Source of the DNA: Geomonas propionica
GTDB taxonomy: Bacteria > Desulfobacterota > Desulfuromonadia > Geobacterales > Geobacteraceae
NCBI RefSeq assembly: GCF_016458235.1
Contig: NZ_JAEMHK010000006.1
Span: forward strand, 208,047 to 272,046
Direction: 5' to 3'
Length of the DNA: 64,000 nt
Position 1 is the first letter of the stretch, and each line of letters starts with the position of its first letter. The notes beneath the pieces are model-generated. The model was not told the origin of the DNA. It was given only the letters and a program-made list of their open reading frames with translations, and made no database searches. Of this stretch, positions 7,996 through 18,223 are shown in pieces. The position numbers and the translations under genes are program-made.

Positions 7996-9066
7996 TTATG
8001 CCGTCGCTCCGTACTGCAGCTCGTAGTATTCGCGGTAGGCGCCGCTGACGACCTCTTCGACCCACCCCTGGTTGGCCAGGTACCAGTCGATGGTCTCGGC
8101 GATGCCACGCTCAAAGGTGTAGCTCGGCTCCCAGGAGAGCTCGCGCTTCAACTTGGAGGCATCGATGGCATAACGCCGGTCGTGCCCCTTGCGGTCCTTG
8201 ACGAAGGTGATCAGCTCGCGGCTCTCTCCCGGGGCCCGGCCCAGGCGCTCGTCCATCAGGTCGCACACCAGCTTCACGATGTCGATGTTCTTCCATTCGT
8301 TGTTGCCGCCCACGTTGAAGATATCGCCGGGCTTGCCCTGCTTGAGCACGCGCTCGATGGCGGCAGAATGGTCCTTCACGTGCAGCCAGTCGCGCACGTT
8401 GAGGCCGTCGCCGTACACCGGCAAGGAACGCTTCTTGAGGATATTGTGGATCATGAGCGGGATCAGCTTCTCCGGGAAGTGATAGGGCCCGTAGTTGTTG
8501 GAGCAGCGGGTGTTCAAGGTAGGCAGACCGAAGGTCTCGAAGTAGGCGCGCACCAGGAGATCGGCCCCGGCCTTGCTCGCGGAGTAAGGGGAGTTTGGCG
8601 CCAGCGGCGTCTCCTCGGTGAAGTACCCCTCGGCGCCGAGGCTACCGTACACCTCGTCGGTGGAGACTTGCAGGAAGCGGAAGTCGGGGAGCTTCTCGGC
8701 GTGCTGTCGGCTCGCCTCCAGAAGGGTCTGGGTCCCCAGCACGTTGGTTCTCACGAAAATGTCGGGGCCGGTGATGGAACGGTCGACGTGCGACTCGGCG
8801 GCGAAGTGCGCCACGGCATCGACCTTCTCCTCGGCCAGCAGACGCGCCACCAGCTCGCCGTCGCAGATGTCACCCTTCACGAAGCGGTAGTTGGCGCTCC
8901 CTTCGACCGCGGTGAGGTTCTTCAGGTTGCCGGCATAGGTCAAGATGTCCAGGTTGATCACCCGGCACTGCGGGTTGCCGGCCATGAAGTGGTTGATGAA
9001 ATTGGAACCGATGAACCCCGCCCCACCGGTAACCAGCAACGATGTGGGTGTGAAAACATCCTGCAT
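7996..9066 (-). CDS. rfbB: dTDP-glucose 4,6-dehydratase
   Basis: Converts dTDP-glucose to dTDP-4-keto-6-deoxyglucose. NAD-binding TGGAGFIGSN is near residue 13, the active-site segment STDEVYG and the YSASKAG catalytic Tyr/Lys follow, and the substrate loop NNYGPYHFPEKLIP is intact. Length (356 aa) is normal. GGAGG lies before the ATG. It starts the minus-strand run rfbB-rfbD-cupin-nhaA-manC. The thymidylyltransferase (rfbA) and epimerase (rfbC) that complete the pathway are not in the window. Confidence 0.95.
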   Translation of the reverse strand: MQDVFTPTSLLVTGGAGFIGSNFINHFMAGNPQCRVINLDILTYAGNLKNLTAVEGSANYRFVKGDICDGELVARLLAEEKVDAVAHFAAESHVDRSITGPDIFVRTNVLGTQTLLEASRQHAEKLPDFRFLQVSTDEVYGSLGAEGYFTEETPLAPNSPYSASKAGADLLVRAYFETFGLPTLNTRCSNNYGPYHFPEKLIPLMIHNILKKRSLPVYGDGLNVRDWLHVKDHSAAIERVLKQGKPGDIFNVGGNNEWKNIDIVKLVCDLMDERLGRAPGESRELITFVKDRKGHDRRYAIDASKLKRELSWEPSYTFERGIAETIDWYLANQGWVEEVVSGAYREYYELQYGATA

Positions 9067-9195
9067 AACGCCTCCGGCCGGCTCTGTGTCGGGACCTCTG
9101 CGAAGCGGCGCCCTTTTTCAGCCGACTATTGTAGATACACCGGGAAAAGCAAAAGTGTCAACTTCTTAGCCTGGGAGCGCTGCCGTCAACCCGAC

Positions 9196-11328
9196 TTAGA
9201 AGGTCTGGATCGGCCCCAGCGATCCCAGTCCGGCCAGCGAGAAGTTGATGGTGAACTGTTTCTCGCCGCTTACCTGGTGGCTGCTGACCCGGTCCGAATA
9301 GGCGAGAATCACGCTCCAGCACTGCTGCCGGTACTCCAGGGCGTAGCGCGATTCGAGAAAGCCCCCCTTGTCGAAGGAGTAGCGCCCCAATAGATCCGCC
9401 GTGAGCTGGCTGGTGAGCGGGAAGGTGACCCCGGCCCCGAGGTAGTCGAGTTCCTCGCGGCTGTACCGATAGGTGATGCTGGCCTGGTTGCGCCCCTCTC
9501 CCTTGACCTGCAGCCCGAGGTTTGCGGTGGACACCACGTTGTCGTTCGTGTTGTAGCGGCCGTCGACGAGCAGGGACAGGTCCTTCAGCGGGGTAACCAC
9601 GCTCTCCAGCATCAGGTCGGTGAGGCGATTCCCCTCGTCCACCAGGGTAAGCAGGTCGCGGCGCTGCCCGGTAAACTGGTACCCCTGGGAAAGCTTCAGG
9701 TAGAGGAGGTCCCGGTACTCGTCCGGCATCCCTTCCCGCACGTACTTGCGGGTGAAGGTATTGGCGACGGACCAGTAGGCGATGCTCTGCCCGAGCACCC
9801 GGTCGCCGTAGTCGTAGAAGGGGAGGTCTTCGTCACTGCGCCGCTGCACGTAGTTGTATTGCAGCGCGGGGACCAGCAGGTGCCGCAGGGTGCCGTTGTC
9901 GTAGATCCGCTCCAAGGGCAGCGACAGTGCGCCGCCGCCGTCGGCCTGGCCGATCTGGCGCCAGCCGGTCTCTGCGGTGTCGCCGTGCGCGTTGTACATG
10001 CGCTGCTGGAACGCGCCGAAGAGGGAGAAGTCCAGGATACCCGCGGGCTTCGCGTAGTAGCTGACACGGGGGTGCAGGACGAGGCGCTGCCCGGTCGGCC
10101 CCACCGCGTGCTCGAAGTTGGTCAGGCTGGAATCCATGGAGAAGAACACCGGCCCCAGCTTTTCTCCGGCGGCGATAAAGCCGAAGGTGGGGAGGCGCTG
10201 CAGCGTGGCGCGGTTGTTGGGCGCCTCGAGGTCCTGGTCGTAGCGTAGCGCACCGAAAAGGCCGTAGCGCTCCCAGCGCCGGTCGAAGGAGACCGACGAC
10301 TCCAGCAGCTGGCGATTGTATTCGCCGGAGAACTCGCCGTAGTCGAGGTAGTACTTGCGGTCCGAGACCAGGTGCACGGTGGAGGCGAGCGTCAATTCAG
10401 GCGTCAGCAGTTCCAGATGCTTTTGCTGCAACTCGCCGCGGAACTTGGACTCGTTGGTGTCGTAGATACCGAAGGCGCGCAGGCGCCCCTGGCTGTCGTT
10501 GGGGCGCAGGTACCGGTAATCGACGCCGGTGCCGACGCCGCGCGAGCTTTCGATGTCGAGGTCTAAGGTAGCCTCTTGGCTTGGGTCGATGGCCCAGTAA
10601 TAGGGCTGATCCACGTAAAAGCCCTTCTTGGACGAGAAGCCGAGTTTCGGGATCATGAGACCTGACTGCCGCTCGGTGTTGGCGGGGAAGACCAGGTATG
10701 GGGTGTAAAAGATCGGGACGTTGTCCACGTAGAAGACCGCGTTTCTGGCGGTGGCGTACTCGTCCAGGGTGACGTCCACCTTCTTCGCCTCGAAGCGCCA
10801 ACTCGGGTGCTCGCCGTCGCAGGTGGTGAAGACGCCGCGTTCGACTTGGTAGTCATCCTCGCCCGTTTTCAAAAGCCGCGGGGCCCGCAGCCGGAAATTC
10901 GATTTCTTTATGAAGAGCTCTCCGTTCAGGAGCTCCCCTTTCTGGGTGAGCAGGTTCAGGAAGAGCTGGTCACCCTTCATGGTATCGCCACCGCGCTCAA
11001 GCAGCACGTTGCCCTCGGCGAGGGCGTCACTGGTCAGGCGCCGGTAGACGGCGCTGTCGGCGAGCAGGGAAGCCCCTCCCTGCATGATCTGCACGTGCCC
11101 CTGGGCATGGTAGCTCTCGGTCGGCGTGTCCACGTAGAGGGAATCCGCCTTCAGGGTCACCTCCTTGTCAGGCAACACCGCCTTGTCGGATGTGGCCGCT
11201 TTCTCAGCAGGGGCCGCCTTCGGGGCAGGGGGCGCCTTGCTGAAAGACATTGCGTTGTCCTTGCCATGGGCAACAGTCGTTGTCAGCAGCAGGTATGTGA
11301 GGAGCCACAAGGCTCTTGCAGGTTTCAT
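9196..11328 (-). CDS. lptD: LPS-assembly protein LptD (OstA/Imp)
   Basis: The outer-membrane beta-barrel that inserts lipopolysaccharide into the outer leaflet. A signal peptide (residues 1-22) leads to a lysine/alanine/proline-rich stretch, then an OstA-like periplasmic domain (VTLKADSLYVDTPTESYHAQGHVQI) from about 54, then a long barrel ending in IQTF. Length (710 aa) is typical of deltaproteobacterial LptD. GGAG lies four bases before the ATG. LptE is not recognisable nearby. The gene sits between two GTTCTAC-type or promoter gaps, so it is probably its own unit. Confidence 0.9.
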   Translation of the reverse strand: MKPARALWLLTYLLLTTTVAHGKDNAMSFSKAPPAPKAAPAEKAATSDKAVLPDKEVTLKADSLYVDTPTESYHAQGHVQIMQGGASLLADSAVYRRLTSDALAEGNVLLERGGDTMKGDQLFLNLLTQKGELLNGELFIKKSNFRLRAPRLLKTGEDDYQVERGVFTTCDGEHPSWRFEAKKVDVTLDEYATARNAVFYVDNVPIFYTPYLVFPANTERQSGLMIPKLGFSSKKGFYVDQPYYWAIDPSQEATLDLDIESSRGVGTGVDYRYLRPNDSQGRLRAFGIYDTNESKFRGELQQKHLELLTPELTLASTVHLVSDRKYYLDYGEFSGEYNRQLLESSVSFDRRWERYGLFGALRYDQDLEAPNNRATLQRLPTFGFIAAGEKLGPVFFSMDSSLTNFEHAVGPTGQRLVLHPRVSYYAKPAGILDFSLFGAFQQRMYNAHGDTAETGWRQIGQADGGGALSLPLERIYDNGTLRHLLVPALQYNYVQRRSDEDLPFYDYGDRVLGQSIAYWSVANTFTRKYVREGMPDEYRDLLYLKLSQGYQFTGQRRDLLTLVDEGNRLTDLMLESVVTPLKDLSLLVDGRYNTNDNVVSTANLGLQVKGEGRNQASITYRYSREELDYLGAGVTFPLTSQLTADLLGRYSFDKGGFLESRYALEYRQQCWSVILAYSDRVSSHQVSGEKQFTINFSLAGLGSLGPIQTF

Positions 11329-11351
11329 CGGACTCCAACAGAAACATTGAA

Positions 11352-11486
11352 ACGTGTTCTACGTTCTAGGTTCTAGGTTAAAAGCTCTCCGACTCCACAA
11401 GGGAGTAATTTCCAGCACCAGCAACAATTGAGGGTAAAGGTTCTGTCGTTCAACGCAGAACGTAGAACATAGAACGTAGAACGTTC
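11352..11486. repeat. Second GTTCTAC-type intergenic inverted repeat
   Basis: The left arm (about 11353-11380) carries GTTCTACGTTCTAGGTTCTAG; wait-free reading shows three degenerate heptamers. The right arm (about 11453-11486) is the complementary GAACGTAGAACATAGAACG series. It lies between lptD and folC. Confidence 0.8.
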
Positions 11487-11497
11487 TTGGTGGTTGT

Positions 11498-12772
11498 TCA
11501 CCCTCTGAACGGCTCGAAGTTCCGGGACTTCAGGTGGCTGCGTGCCTCGCCCACGGTGAACAGGGACCCGCAGACCAGGATCAGGTCGTCGTCCTGGGCC
11601 AGGTTCCGGGCCAGTTCGATCCCCTGCGCCACACTCCCCGCCTCCATCGCCTCCACGCCAGCGCCGAAGCAGTAGGTGGCCAATTCTCCAGCGGGAAGGG
11701 CGCGCTCCAGGGCGGGAGCAACGGCGAAGACCCGGTCCACCAACGGCAGCAGCGGCGCCAGTATCCCGGAAAGCTCCTTGTCCGCCATCACCCCGGCCAC
11801 CAGAAATAGCCGGCCGCGCGGGACGTCGGCAAGCGCCTCGGCGAGCGCGGTGGCCCCTGCCGGATTGTGGGCCCCGTCGAGCAATAGGCGCGGCGGACCG
11901 GGAAAAAGTTCCATCCTACCAGGCCAGCGCGCATTCGCCAGGCCGGCGATCATCGCCTGGGGAGTCACCGGGAAACCGACCGCCCGCATCAGCTCCGCAG
12001 AAGCCAGGGCAAGCGCCGCGTTGCCGCTTTGGTAGCGACCGTAAAGACCGCAGGAAAGGCCGTCCAGCGTGACGCCGACGCCGCGGTAGTTGAGCAGGCC
12101 GTCCAGCCAGAAGGCGTCGAAAGACTCTCCCTGGCGATAAAGCGGTGCGTCGAGCTGGGCCGCCTGGTGTTCGATGATGAACTGGGCGTCCCGCTCCTGT
12201 CGTGCCGAAATTATGGGGGCGCCGGGCTTACAGATGCCGGCCTTTTCCGCGGCGATATCCTCGATAGTTTTACCAAGATAATCGGTGTGTTCCAGTGAAA
12301 TCGGCGCGATGGCGCAGAGTACCCCCGGCAGAATGTTGGTTGCATCGAGCCTCCCCCCCATCCCCGCCTCGAAAACGGCGATCTCCACGCCCGCTTCCGC
12401 GAAATGGAGGATGGCGAGAGCGGTGACGATCTCGAAGAAGGTGGTTTCCGCAGGCGCGGCGGCCATCACCATCTCTGCGAACCGCACCACGTCCGCCTCC
12501 CCTATTTCGGCGCCGTCGACCTGGATGCGCTCGGTGAAGGAGATCAGGTGCGGCGAGGTGAACAGCCCGGTCCGGTAGCCGCCAGATTTGAGGATGGAGC
12601 AGAGGAAGGAGGCCGTCGACCCCTTGCCGTTGGTGCCGACGATATGGACCGCCTTGAAGGCGTTCTGCGGGTTCCCCAACTTGGCAAGAAGGCGCGTGAT
12701 CCTCTCCAGCCCGGGCTTGATGCCGAAGCGACCAAGGGCATAGATGTGCGCAAGTGTATCGGCGTAGGTCAT
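11498..12772 (-). CDS. folC: Bifunctional folylpolyglutamate synthase / dihydrofolate synthase
   Basis: Adds glutamate to dihydropteroate and to folates using ATP. The Mur-ligase-like P-loop GTNGKGSTASF begins at residue 46; LLDGAHNPAGATAL and the C-terminal glutamate-ligase domain follow. Length (424 aa) is normal. In many bacteria folC follows accD, as here, with a LysE exporter gene interposed. The chain trpA-accD-lysE-folC runs in one direction but has gaps with repeats, so shared transcription is uncertain. Confidence 0.94.
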   Translation of the reverse strand: MTYADTLAHIYALGRFGIKPGLERITRLLAKLGNPQNAFKAVHIVGTNGKGSTASFLCSILKSGGYRTGLFTSPHLISFTERIQVDGAEIGEADVVRFAEMVMAAAPAETTFFEIVTALAILHFAEAGVEIAVFEAGMGGRLDATNILPGVLCAIAPISLEHTDYLGKTIEDIAAEKAGICKPGAPIISARQERDAQFIIEHQAAQLDAPLYRQGESFDAFWLDGLLNYRGVGVTLDGLSCGLYGRYQSGNAALALASAELMRAVGFPVTPQAMIAGLANARWPGRMELFPGPPRLLLDGAHNPAGATALAEALADVPRGRLFLVAGVMADKELSGILAPLLPLVDRVFAVAPALERALPAGELATYCFGAGVEAMEAGSVAQGIELARNLAQDDDLILVCGSLFTVGEARSHLKSRNFEPFRG

Positions 12773-12833
12773 GACAGGCGGGGATTATAGGTAAAGAAGG
12801 TGAAAAAGTCCATATTAATCCCGGTGACTCCGG

Positions 12834-13460
12834 CTACCGCTCCGGCCAGGCCAGACGCAGTCCCAGGGCGATCAGGATGCACCCGGCCCCCTGCCCGATC
12901 CGGTTCCCGGCGCCCGCACTGCGGTTCAGCCAGCGTCCGATCTCCCCGGAGAGGAGCGCAACCACGCCGAAGCCGAGCATGGTGAGCACGACGAAGGTGC
13001 TACCGAGGATCAGCATCTGCATCGGGACTCCGCCGCGGGCCCGGTCCACGAACTGCGGGAAGAAGGCGAGGAAAAAGAGGGCCACCTTAGGGTTCATGAT
13101 GTTGGCCAGGATGCTCTGCCGGAAGATGACCCAGCACGACAGTTCCCCTGCCGCCCCATGCTGAACCAGGGAAGCCTTGCTGCGCAGCATCTTGAAGCCG
13201 ATGTACATGAGATACGCCGCTCCGGCGTACTTCACGCAGGCAAACGCGGTGGCGGAGGAGGTGACCAGGGCGGAGAGGCCGACGATGGCGAAGAAGGTGT
13301 GGGCAAAATTCCCCAGTGCGAAGCCCGCCGCCGCCGCGAGGCCCGCCTTCCTCCCCTGCGCCACGCCCCGCGTCATCACGTAAATGATGTCGGGGCCGGG
13401 GGTGAAGATAAGCACGGTGGAGGTGAAGGCGAACAGGACCAGTTGGGAAAGGGAGACCAT
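12834..13460 (-). CDS. LysE/RhtB-family amino-acid exporter
   Basis: A 208-aa inner-membrane protein with about six hydrophobic helices and the family motif FTPGPDIIYVMTRGVAQGRKAGL at the N-terminus (from residue 19). LysE/RhtB proteins export amino acids or their derivatives; the substrate is not predictable. It sits between accD and folC on the same strand. A GGTTAA-repeat inverted element lies directly upstream. Confidence 0.85.
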   Translation of the reverse strand: MVSLSQLVLFAFTSTVLIFTPGPDIIYVMTRGVAQGRKAGLAAAAGFALGNFAHTFFAIVGLSALVTSSATAFACVKYAGAAYLMYIGFKMLRSKASLVQHGAAGELSCWVIFRQSILANIMNPKVALFFLAFFPQFVDRARGGVPMQMLILGSTFVVLTMLGFGVVALLSGEIGRWLNRSAGAGNRIGQGAGCILIALGLRLAWPER

Positions 13461-13470
13461 GGTGACCTCA

Positions 13471-13596
13471 GGTTAAGGTTAAGGTTAAGGTTGAGGAGCA
13501 GGTAAAAAGAAAGGTTAAGACTGTGAAGGGTGTAACCTCCTCTGCCTTAACCTTTCCTTGCTACGGTCGTGGTCTACTCAACCTCAACCTCGACCT
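13471..13596. repeat. Intergenic inverted repeat, arms of GGTTAA hexamers
   Basis: The left arm (13471-13497) is four tandem GGTTAA/GGTTGA hexamers, telomere-like in appearance. The right side (13532-13596) carries complementary TTAACC and TCAACC words in two blocks. It fills the 140-bp gap between the LysE gene and accD. Confidence 0.75.
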
Positions 13597-13599
13597 GTT

Positions 13600-14448
13600 T
13601 TAGTTTCTGTACAGCATCTTCAGTATGCTGGAGAGCTGCGATTTCATCTTGGCGCGCTCCACGATGACGTCAACCATGCCGTGGTCGAGCAGGTACTCGG
13701 AACGCTGGAAGCCCTGGGGGAGCTTCTGGCGGATGGTCTGCTCGATGACGCGGGGACCGGCGAAGCCGATCAGCGCCTTGGGCTCGGCCATGTTGATGTC
13801 GCCCAGCATCGCGAAGCTCGCCGTGACGCCGCCGGTGGTCGGGTCGGTCAGGATGGAGACAAAGGGGAGACCGGCTTCGCGCAGCTTAGCGAGCGCCGCT
13901 GAGGTCTTCGCCATCTGCATGAGCGACAGGATGCTCTCCTGCATCCTGGCACCGCCGGAGGCGGAGACGATGATGCACGGGGTGCCCTCTGCCAGGGCGC
14001 GCTCGATGCCGCGGGTGATCTTCTCGCCGACCACGCTCCCCATGGAGCCGCCCATGAAGGAGAAGTCGAAGACGCAGAGCTGCACCGGGGTCCCCTCGAT
14101 CTTGCCGGAACCGCAGACGATGGCATCCTTGCTGCCCCCCTTGGCCAGTGCCTGGTCGATGCGATCCTGGTAGCTCTTGCTGTCCTTGAACTCGAGAAAG
14201 TCGACCGATACGATGCCCGCGTCGAACTCAGTGAAGGTCCCCTCGTCGATGAGCAGCTCGATACGCTTCTTGGTGGAGACGCGGTAATGATGGCCGCACT
14301 TCGGGCAGACGTTCAGGTTGTTTTCGATGTCCTTCGTATAGATGGTCTCGTTGCAGCTGACGCACTTCGTCCAGAGCCCTTCCGGGACCTTTACCTTGTG
14401 CTCCCCAGCCTTCGCCATCGGCGGATTATCCCTTTTGAACCAAGCCAT
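13600..14448 (-). CDS. accD: Acetyl-CoA carboxylase carboxyltransferase subunit beta
   Basis: Transfers the carboxyl group from biotin to acetyl-CoA, the committed step of fatty-acid synthesis, with AccA. The N-terminal zinc ribbon is complete: C29, C32, C48 and C51. The crotonase-like carboxyltransferase core follows ([10 protein letters not shown]). Length (282 aa) is normal. It lies 141 bp downstream of trpA, an order seen in many bacteria. Confidence 0.96.
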   Translation of the reverse strand: MAWFKRDNPPMAKAGEHKVKVPEGLWTKCVSCNETIYTKDIENNLNVCPKCGHHYRVSTKKRIELLIDEGTFTEFDAGIVSVDFLEFKDSKSYQDRIDQALAKGGSKDAIVCGSGKIEGTPVQLCVFDFSFMGGSMGSVVGEKITRGIERALAEGTPCIIVSASGGARMQESILSLMQMAKTSAALAKLREAGLPFVSILTDPTTGGVTASFAMLGDINMAEPKALIGFAGPRVIEQTIRQKLPQGFQRSEYLLDHGMVDVIVERAKMKSQLSSILKMLYRN

Positions 14449-14589
14449 ATGTGCCCTCTTTTGGGGAAATGCCCCAAGTTGTTTTATTAAGACGTAAATC
14501 AGCGCTGATTCTTAGCAGATCGCTCATGCTATGTCAAACAAAACGGTGCGGCGCCGCCGCTAACTTTCTGAAAACACGGACGATTATTT

Positions 14590-15390
14590 CTAAGCCCCCT
14601 GCCGCACCCCTTGTTTTAAAGCGGAGACGAAGGAGGAGACCTCCCGCAGCAGTTCCTCACCTTGGTACTTCTCGAAATACTTCACCAGGGCGCTTCCCAC
14701 CACCACGCCGTCGGCGACCCGGGCCACTTGGCCCGCTTGCTCGGGGGTGGAGATGCCGAAGCCCACCACGAGGGGGAGGCTCAGCGCGTTGCGCACCTCG
14801 GTGACGCGATCGGCCAGCGTATCGGCGACGGCGGTCCTCGCACCCGTGACCCCGGTGACGGAGACGTAGTAGATGAAGCCTGAGCCCTGGCGCGCTACGG
14901 AATCGACCCGGGAGGCGTCGGAGGTGGGGGTCAGCAGGAAGATCAGGTCCAGACCGCAGCGGTCGGTGTGCTCCTTGAGTTCGGGCGCCTCCTCGGGGGG
15001 AAGATCGACCACCAGGAGGGCGTCCACGCCGGCCTGGGCGGCGTCGCAGGCGAAACGCTCGGCGCCGTAGGCGAAGATCGGGTTGAAATATCCCATGAGG
15101 ACGATGGGCACCTGGGTCCGGGTCCTGAGCCGGGTCACCAGTTCCAGTATCCCGGGGAGCGTGGTACCTGCGGCCAGTGCGCGATCAGAGGAGAGCTGGA
15201 TGGTCGGCCCGTCGGCCATGGGGTCGGAGAAGGGAACCCCCAGCTCGATCAGGTCGGCACCCGCCTGCTCCAGCGCCAGCACGACCTGCTCGGTGGCGGC
15301 GAGGTCGGGGTCGCCTGCGGTGACGAAGGTCACCAGCGCCTTTTCCCCGCGTGACTTCAATGCTGCGAATCTATCGGCAATCCTGCTCAT
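14590..15390 (-). CDS. trpA: Tryptophan synthase alpha chain
   Basis: Cleaves indole-3-glycerol phosphate to indole and glyceraldehyde-3-phosphate in the alpha2-beta2 synthase. Catalytic E49 ([12 protein letters not shown]) and D60 (PMADGP) are present, as are the phosphate-binding GFGIS and GSALV loops. I chose ATG at 15390 because AAGGAG lies five bases upstream; a GTG two codons earlier overlaps that site. Length 266 aa. The other trp genes are not adjacent; an MCP operon lies upstream, so trpA is probably the end of a broken-up trp set or stands alone. Confidence 0.94.
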   Translation of the reverse strand: MSRIADRFAALKSRGEKALVTFVTAGDPDLAATEQVVLALEQAGADLIELGVPFSDPMADGPTIQLSSDRALAAGTTLPGILELVTRLRTRTQVPIVLMGYFNPIFAYGAERFACDAAQAGVDALLVVDLPPEEAPELKEHTDRCGLDLIFLLTPTSDASRVDSVARQGSGFIYYVSVTGVTGARTAVADTLADRVTEVRNALSLPLVVGFGISTPEQAGQVARVADGVVVGSALVKYFEKYQGEELLREVSSFVSALKQGVRQGA

Positions 15391-15428
15391 GGTCACTCCT
15401 TGACACGTTCAAAGGTTTGTAGCCGTTA

Positions 15429-15448
15429 CCCCCCTTTGCGAAGGGGGG
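15429..15448. repeat. CCCCCTTTGCGAAGGGGG palindrome (copy 1)
   Basis: A 20-bp palindrome, CCCCCCTTTGCGAAGGGGGG. Related but longer copies are at 24427-24535 and 40358-40420. Confidence 0.75.
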
Positions 15449-15529
15449 AAGCAGGAATCGAGCGGAGAAGAGAGTGCTCTACCATGGCTCGACTCCGGCC
15501 CCGCGCCGCGGCCGGTCTCCCCTTATAAC

Positions 15530-15560
15530 AAAAAAAGTCCCCCTCGGGGAGAGGGGGATT
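15530..15560 (-). terminator. Intrinsic terminator of the chemoreceptor operon
   Basis: Read on the minus strand: stem TCCCCCTC / GAGGGGGA with a five-base loop, followed by a run of seven T. It lies 34 bp after the MCP stop codon. Confidence 0.85.
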
Positions 15561-15593
15561 TAGTCGGTGCTGCAAAAAAATTCTCGGCGCGCT

Positions 15594-17798
15594 CTAAATC
15601 TTAAACGCGTCCATCTCCTGCTTCAGCATCTCGGTCTGGCGGAAGAGCTTGTAAACCGCCTCATCCATGACCCGGGTCGCTTCGAGGTTGGCATCGGTGG
15701 CCTGCTGAATATCCTCGACCGACATGACGATCTGCTCGGAACCGCGGGTCTGCTCGTCGCAGGCGCGCTTTATGTGGCGGATCATCTCGGTGATGCTCTC
15801 GGTGGACTGGGCGATCAGGTTGCCCACCTTGTTCTGCTCACGGGTAGAGGAGAGCACCTGAGAGGTCAGGCTCTTCATGTTCTCGACCGCAGCCATGATC
15901 AGCTCGCTCCCCTGCCCCTGCTCGCGGGTCGCCTTGGCGATCTGGGACACCATCTCGGAAACCTGCTCCATGGCCTCGCGGATCATCTGGCTCCCCTTGG
16001 CCTGCTCGACCGTGGTGCGCGCGATTTCGCTCACCTGGGCAGTCGCCTCGGCGACGCCGACTACGATCTTGGTGAGCGCCTCGCCCGATTTCTGCGACAA
16101 CAGCTCGCCGTCGGCGATGGAGCGCTCGGCTTGGTCGATGGCTTCGACGGCGCGCTGGGTCTCCTCCTGGACGCCCCGAATCACCAGGGAGATCTCCCGG
16201 GTGGAACTGGAAGTGCGCTCGGAGAGTTCCTTGATCTCGTCGGCCACCACGGCGAACCCCTTGCCGTGCTCGCCGGCCTGCGCCGCGATGATGGCGGCAT
16301 TCAGGGCCAGAAGGTTGGTCTGCTCGGCCACCTCATCGATGACCGAGAGAATGTCGCCGATGTCGGCGGCACGCTCGGAGAGGGTGGTGACGACCTCGCT
16401 GGTGATCTTGGAGGCGCGCTTGATCTCCTGCATGCCGTTGATGACGGCGTCGACCGCCTCGCGCCCGGTCTCGGCGTCGATGCGAACCGCCTTGGAAATG
16501 GCGGCAGTTTCGTTGGCGTTTCTTTCCACTTGCTTGATGGAGCTGTCCATCTCCATGACGGAGGAGGCGGTGGCGGTGGAAACTTCCATGAGGCTCACCA
16601 CGCCGTTGCCGACCTGCTTGATGGAGGCCCCCATCTCGACGATGGAGGAACTCACCTCGTTCACGGAGAGGGCCAGGTTCTCCATGTTTTGCACCACCTC
16701 TTCGACACTGGAAGCCATCTCCAGGATGGAGGAAGAGCTTTCGGAAGCCGAAATGGAGAGGGAGTCGACCCCGTGGGCCACCCCTTTCACCGAGGTGTTG
16801 ATCTGCACGATGGCGGCGGAGGTCTTAGAGACGCTCTCGGCCTGGGTCTTGGCGGAACCGACCACCGAATGCGAGGCCTTGGCCATGGTATCGGAGATGC
16901 CGGCCAACTCGTTGGAGGAGCGGGAAACCTTGCCGATCATCCCGGAGAGCTTGCCGACCATCTCGTTGAAGTCGCTCCCAAGTTTGCCGATTTCGTCGTG
17001 ATTGCCCATCGCGACCTGGGCGGTGAGGTCACCCCCGGAGCCGCTGTTGACCGCCTCGGCCATCACCGAGAGGCGGGAAACGATGTTGCGGGTGATGAGG
17101 AGCCCGAGCAGAATCGCCAGGGCCACCGCCACCAGGATAACCGCGGCGAACGTGATCCCCGCGGATTGCTGGATGTCGCTCACCTGCTTGTTCGCGTCGG
17201 TCATCCGGTTGCCGACCTCGACCAGGATGTCGTCCAGATCCTCCTTGGCCTTGTCGTTGGCGGTGGCGATCTCCTCGTTGGCAAGCTGGTTCAGCCGCTG
17301 GTCGGCAAGCGCATCCTTGGCCGCCTGGCTCATCGCCCCGGCGGGGACCCCCTTCATGAGCGTCTGCTTGCGGGCGATCAACTCATCGGCGACCTTCTCG
17401 AACTCGCCCAAGCTGACCAGGAACTGCCGGGTGCGCTTCTCGACCACGCTCCCCTTGGCCACCGGGAGCACTCCCAGCTTCTTGTTCCCTTCCAGGATGA
17501 TCTGGGCCTGACTAAGCAGGGTGTCCCGCTTCATCTGATAGTCGTCGATGTACTCCTGGAGCTTCTCCGGGTCGTTGGGAACCAGGGCCGCCTGCATCAG
17601 GCTCACGTGGCAGTACTTCTGGGTCACTCCCATGAGGAGCACCAGCTTTTGCTGCTTGGCGAGCTGCTCGAGGATGTTCTGGATCTGTCCGCCGACCCTC
17701 TTGATGTTGAGGGCGCCAAAGCCGCCGGTGAAGGCGACCAACAAGGCCATGATCAGGAAGGACCCGATCAGGCGGGTACGCAAGGTCAGGTCTTTCAT
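15594..17798 (-). CDS. Methyl-accepting chemotaxis protein
   Basis: Transmembrane chemoreceptor of 734 aa. Membrane helix 1 is at about 10-30, a four-helix-bundle-like periplasmic sensor at 31-212, helix 2 at about 213-236, then HAMP and a long coiled-coil signalling domain with the conserved hairpin tip [15 protein letters not shown] (about 489-503) that binds CheA/CheW. No CheR-docking pentapeptide is seen at the C-terminus. It begins 5 bp after the stop of a monoheme cytochrome gene and is clearly in that operon. The sensor domain contains a CHVS stretch at about 63-66 but no CxxCH, so heme binding by the receptor itself is not supported. Confidence 0.92.
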   Translation of the reverse strand: MKDLTLRTRLIGSFLIMALLVAFTGGFGALNIKRVGGQIQNILEQLAKQQKLVLLMGVTQKYCHVSLMQAALVPNDPEKLQEYIDDYQMKRDTLLSQAQIILEGNKKLGVLPVAKGSVVEKRTRQFLVSLGEFEKVADELIARKQTLMKGVPAGAMSQAAKDALADQRLNQLANEEIATANDKAKEDLDDILVEVGNRMTDANKQVSDIQQSAGITFAAVILVAVALAILLGLLITRNIVSRLSVMAEAVNSGSGGDLTAQVAMGNHDEIGKLGSDFNEMVGKLSGMIGKVSRSSNELAGISDTMAKASHSVVGSAKTQAESVSKTSAAIVQINTSVKGVAHGVDSLSISASESSSSILEMASSVEEVVQNMENLALSVNEVSSSIVEMGASIKQVGNGVVSLMEVSTATASSVMEMDSSIKQVERNANETAAISKAVRIDAETGREAVDAVINGMQEIKRASKITSEVVTTLSERAADIGDILSVIDEVAEQTNLLALNAAIIAAQAGEHGKGFAVVADEIKELSERTSSSTREISLVIRGVQEETQRAVEAIDQAERSIADGELLSQKSGEALTKIVVGVAEATAQVSEIARTTVEQAKGSQMIREAMEQVSEMVSQIAKATREQGQGSELIMAAVENMKSLTSQVLSSTREQNKVGNLIAQSTESITEMIRHIKRACDEQTRGSEQIVMSVEDIQQATDANLEATRVMDEAVYKLFRQTEMLKQEMDAFKI

Positions 17799-17803
17799 TA
17801 TAA

Positions 17804-18163
17804 TTACTTCTCCGCTTCGGCGAGGAGGTAGTTCATCAGGTCCACGGAGGCCTTCACTTCGGCCTTGGTCATGTTGGAGTCCGGCTTCCTGAGCATCTTG
17901 ATGCCGTAGGCTTTGGTGGCGTTACGGTCGAAGGGCTGCCCGGAGATGGGGGCGACACCGGTCTGGATGGCGACGATGGTGCGCTCCAGGGTGTGACATT
18001 TCACGCACTTGACCCTGACGATCTCGTAGTTGGCTTTCATGTTCGGCGGGAACGAGGAAGGATCGAGACGCATTGCGTCCCCCTTGCCGACAACCTTCAG
18101 CCCGGCATGGGCGGTGGCAGCGGTTGCTGCAACAAGGAGCATGGTAACCAGGAGCTTCTTCAT
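17804..18163 (-). CDS. Small periplasmic monoheme c-type cytochrome
   Basis: A 119-aa exported protein: signal peptide at 1-20 (cut near AHA-GLK) and one heme site CVKCH at 53-57. Methionines after the site (for example M75-M98 region) could supply the sixth ligand. It lies between a heme-bearing porin-like protein (60 bp upstream) and a chemoreceptor (5 bp downstream). The operon layout suggests the receptor reports on redox flow or on a substrate handled by these proteins, which is inference. No closer family name can be given. Confidence 0.8.
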   Translation of the reverse strand: MKKLLVTMLLVAATAATAHAGLKVVGKGDAMRLDPSSFPPNMKANYEIVRVKCVKCHTLERTIVAIQTGVAPISGQPFDRNATKAYGIKMLRKPDSNMTKAEVKASVDLMNYLLAEAEK

Positions 18164-18223
18164 AGTACGTCCTCCAAATTTATGTCGGCGGCGTCCGCCG
18201 TTTGGGCATGTCCGGACCGTCAG

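Noticed and set aside
17594..17798. Heme-binding sensor domain in the chemoreceptor
   Set aside because: There is a CHVS sequence but no CxxCH, so covalent heme is not supported.
15567..17831. Very long open frame antisense to the chemoreceptor gene
   Set aside because: It follows from the high G+C third positions of the receptor gene. It has low-complexity G/H/D-rich composition, no ribosome site and no family resemblance, while the receptor frame has all expected domains.
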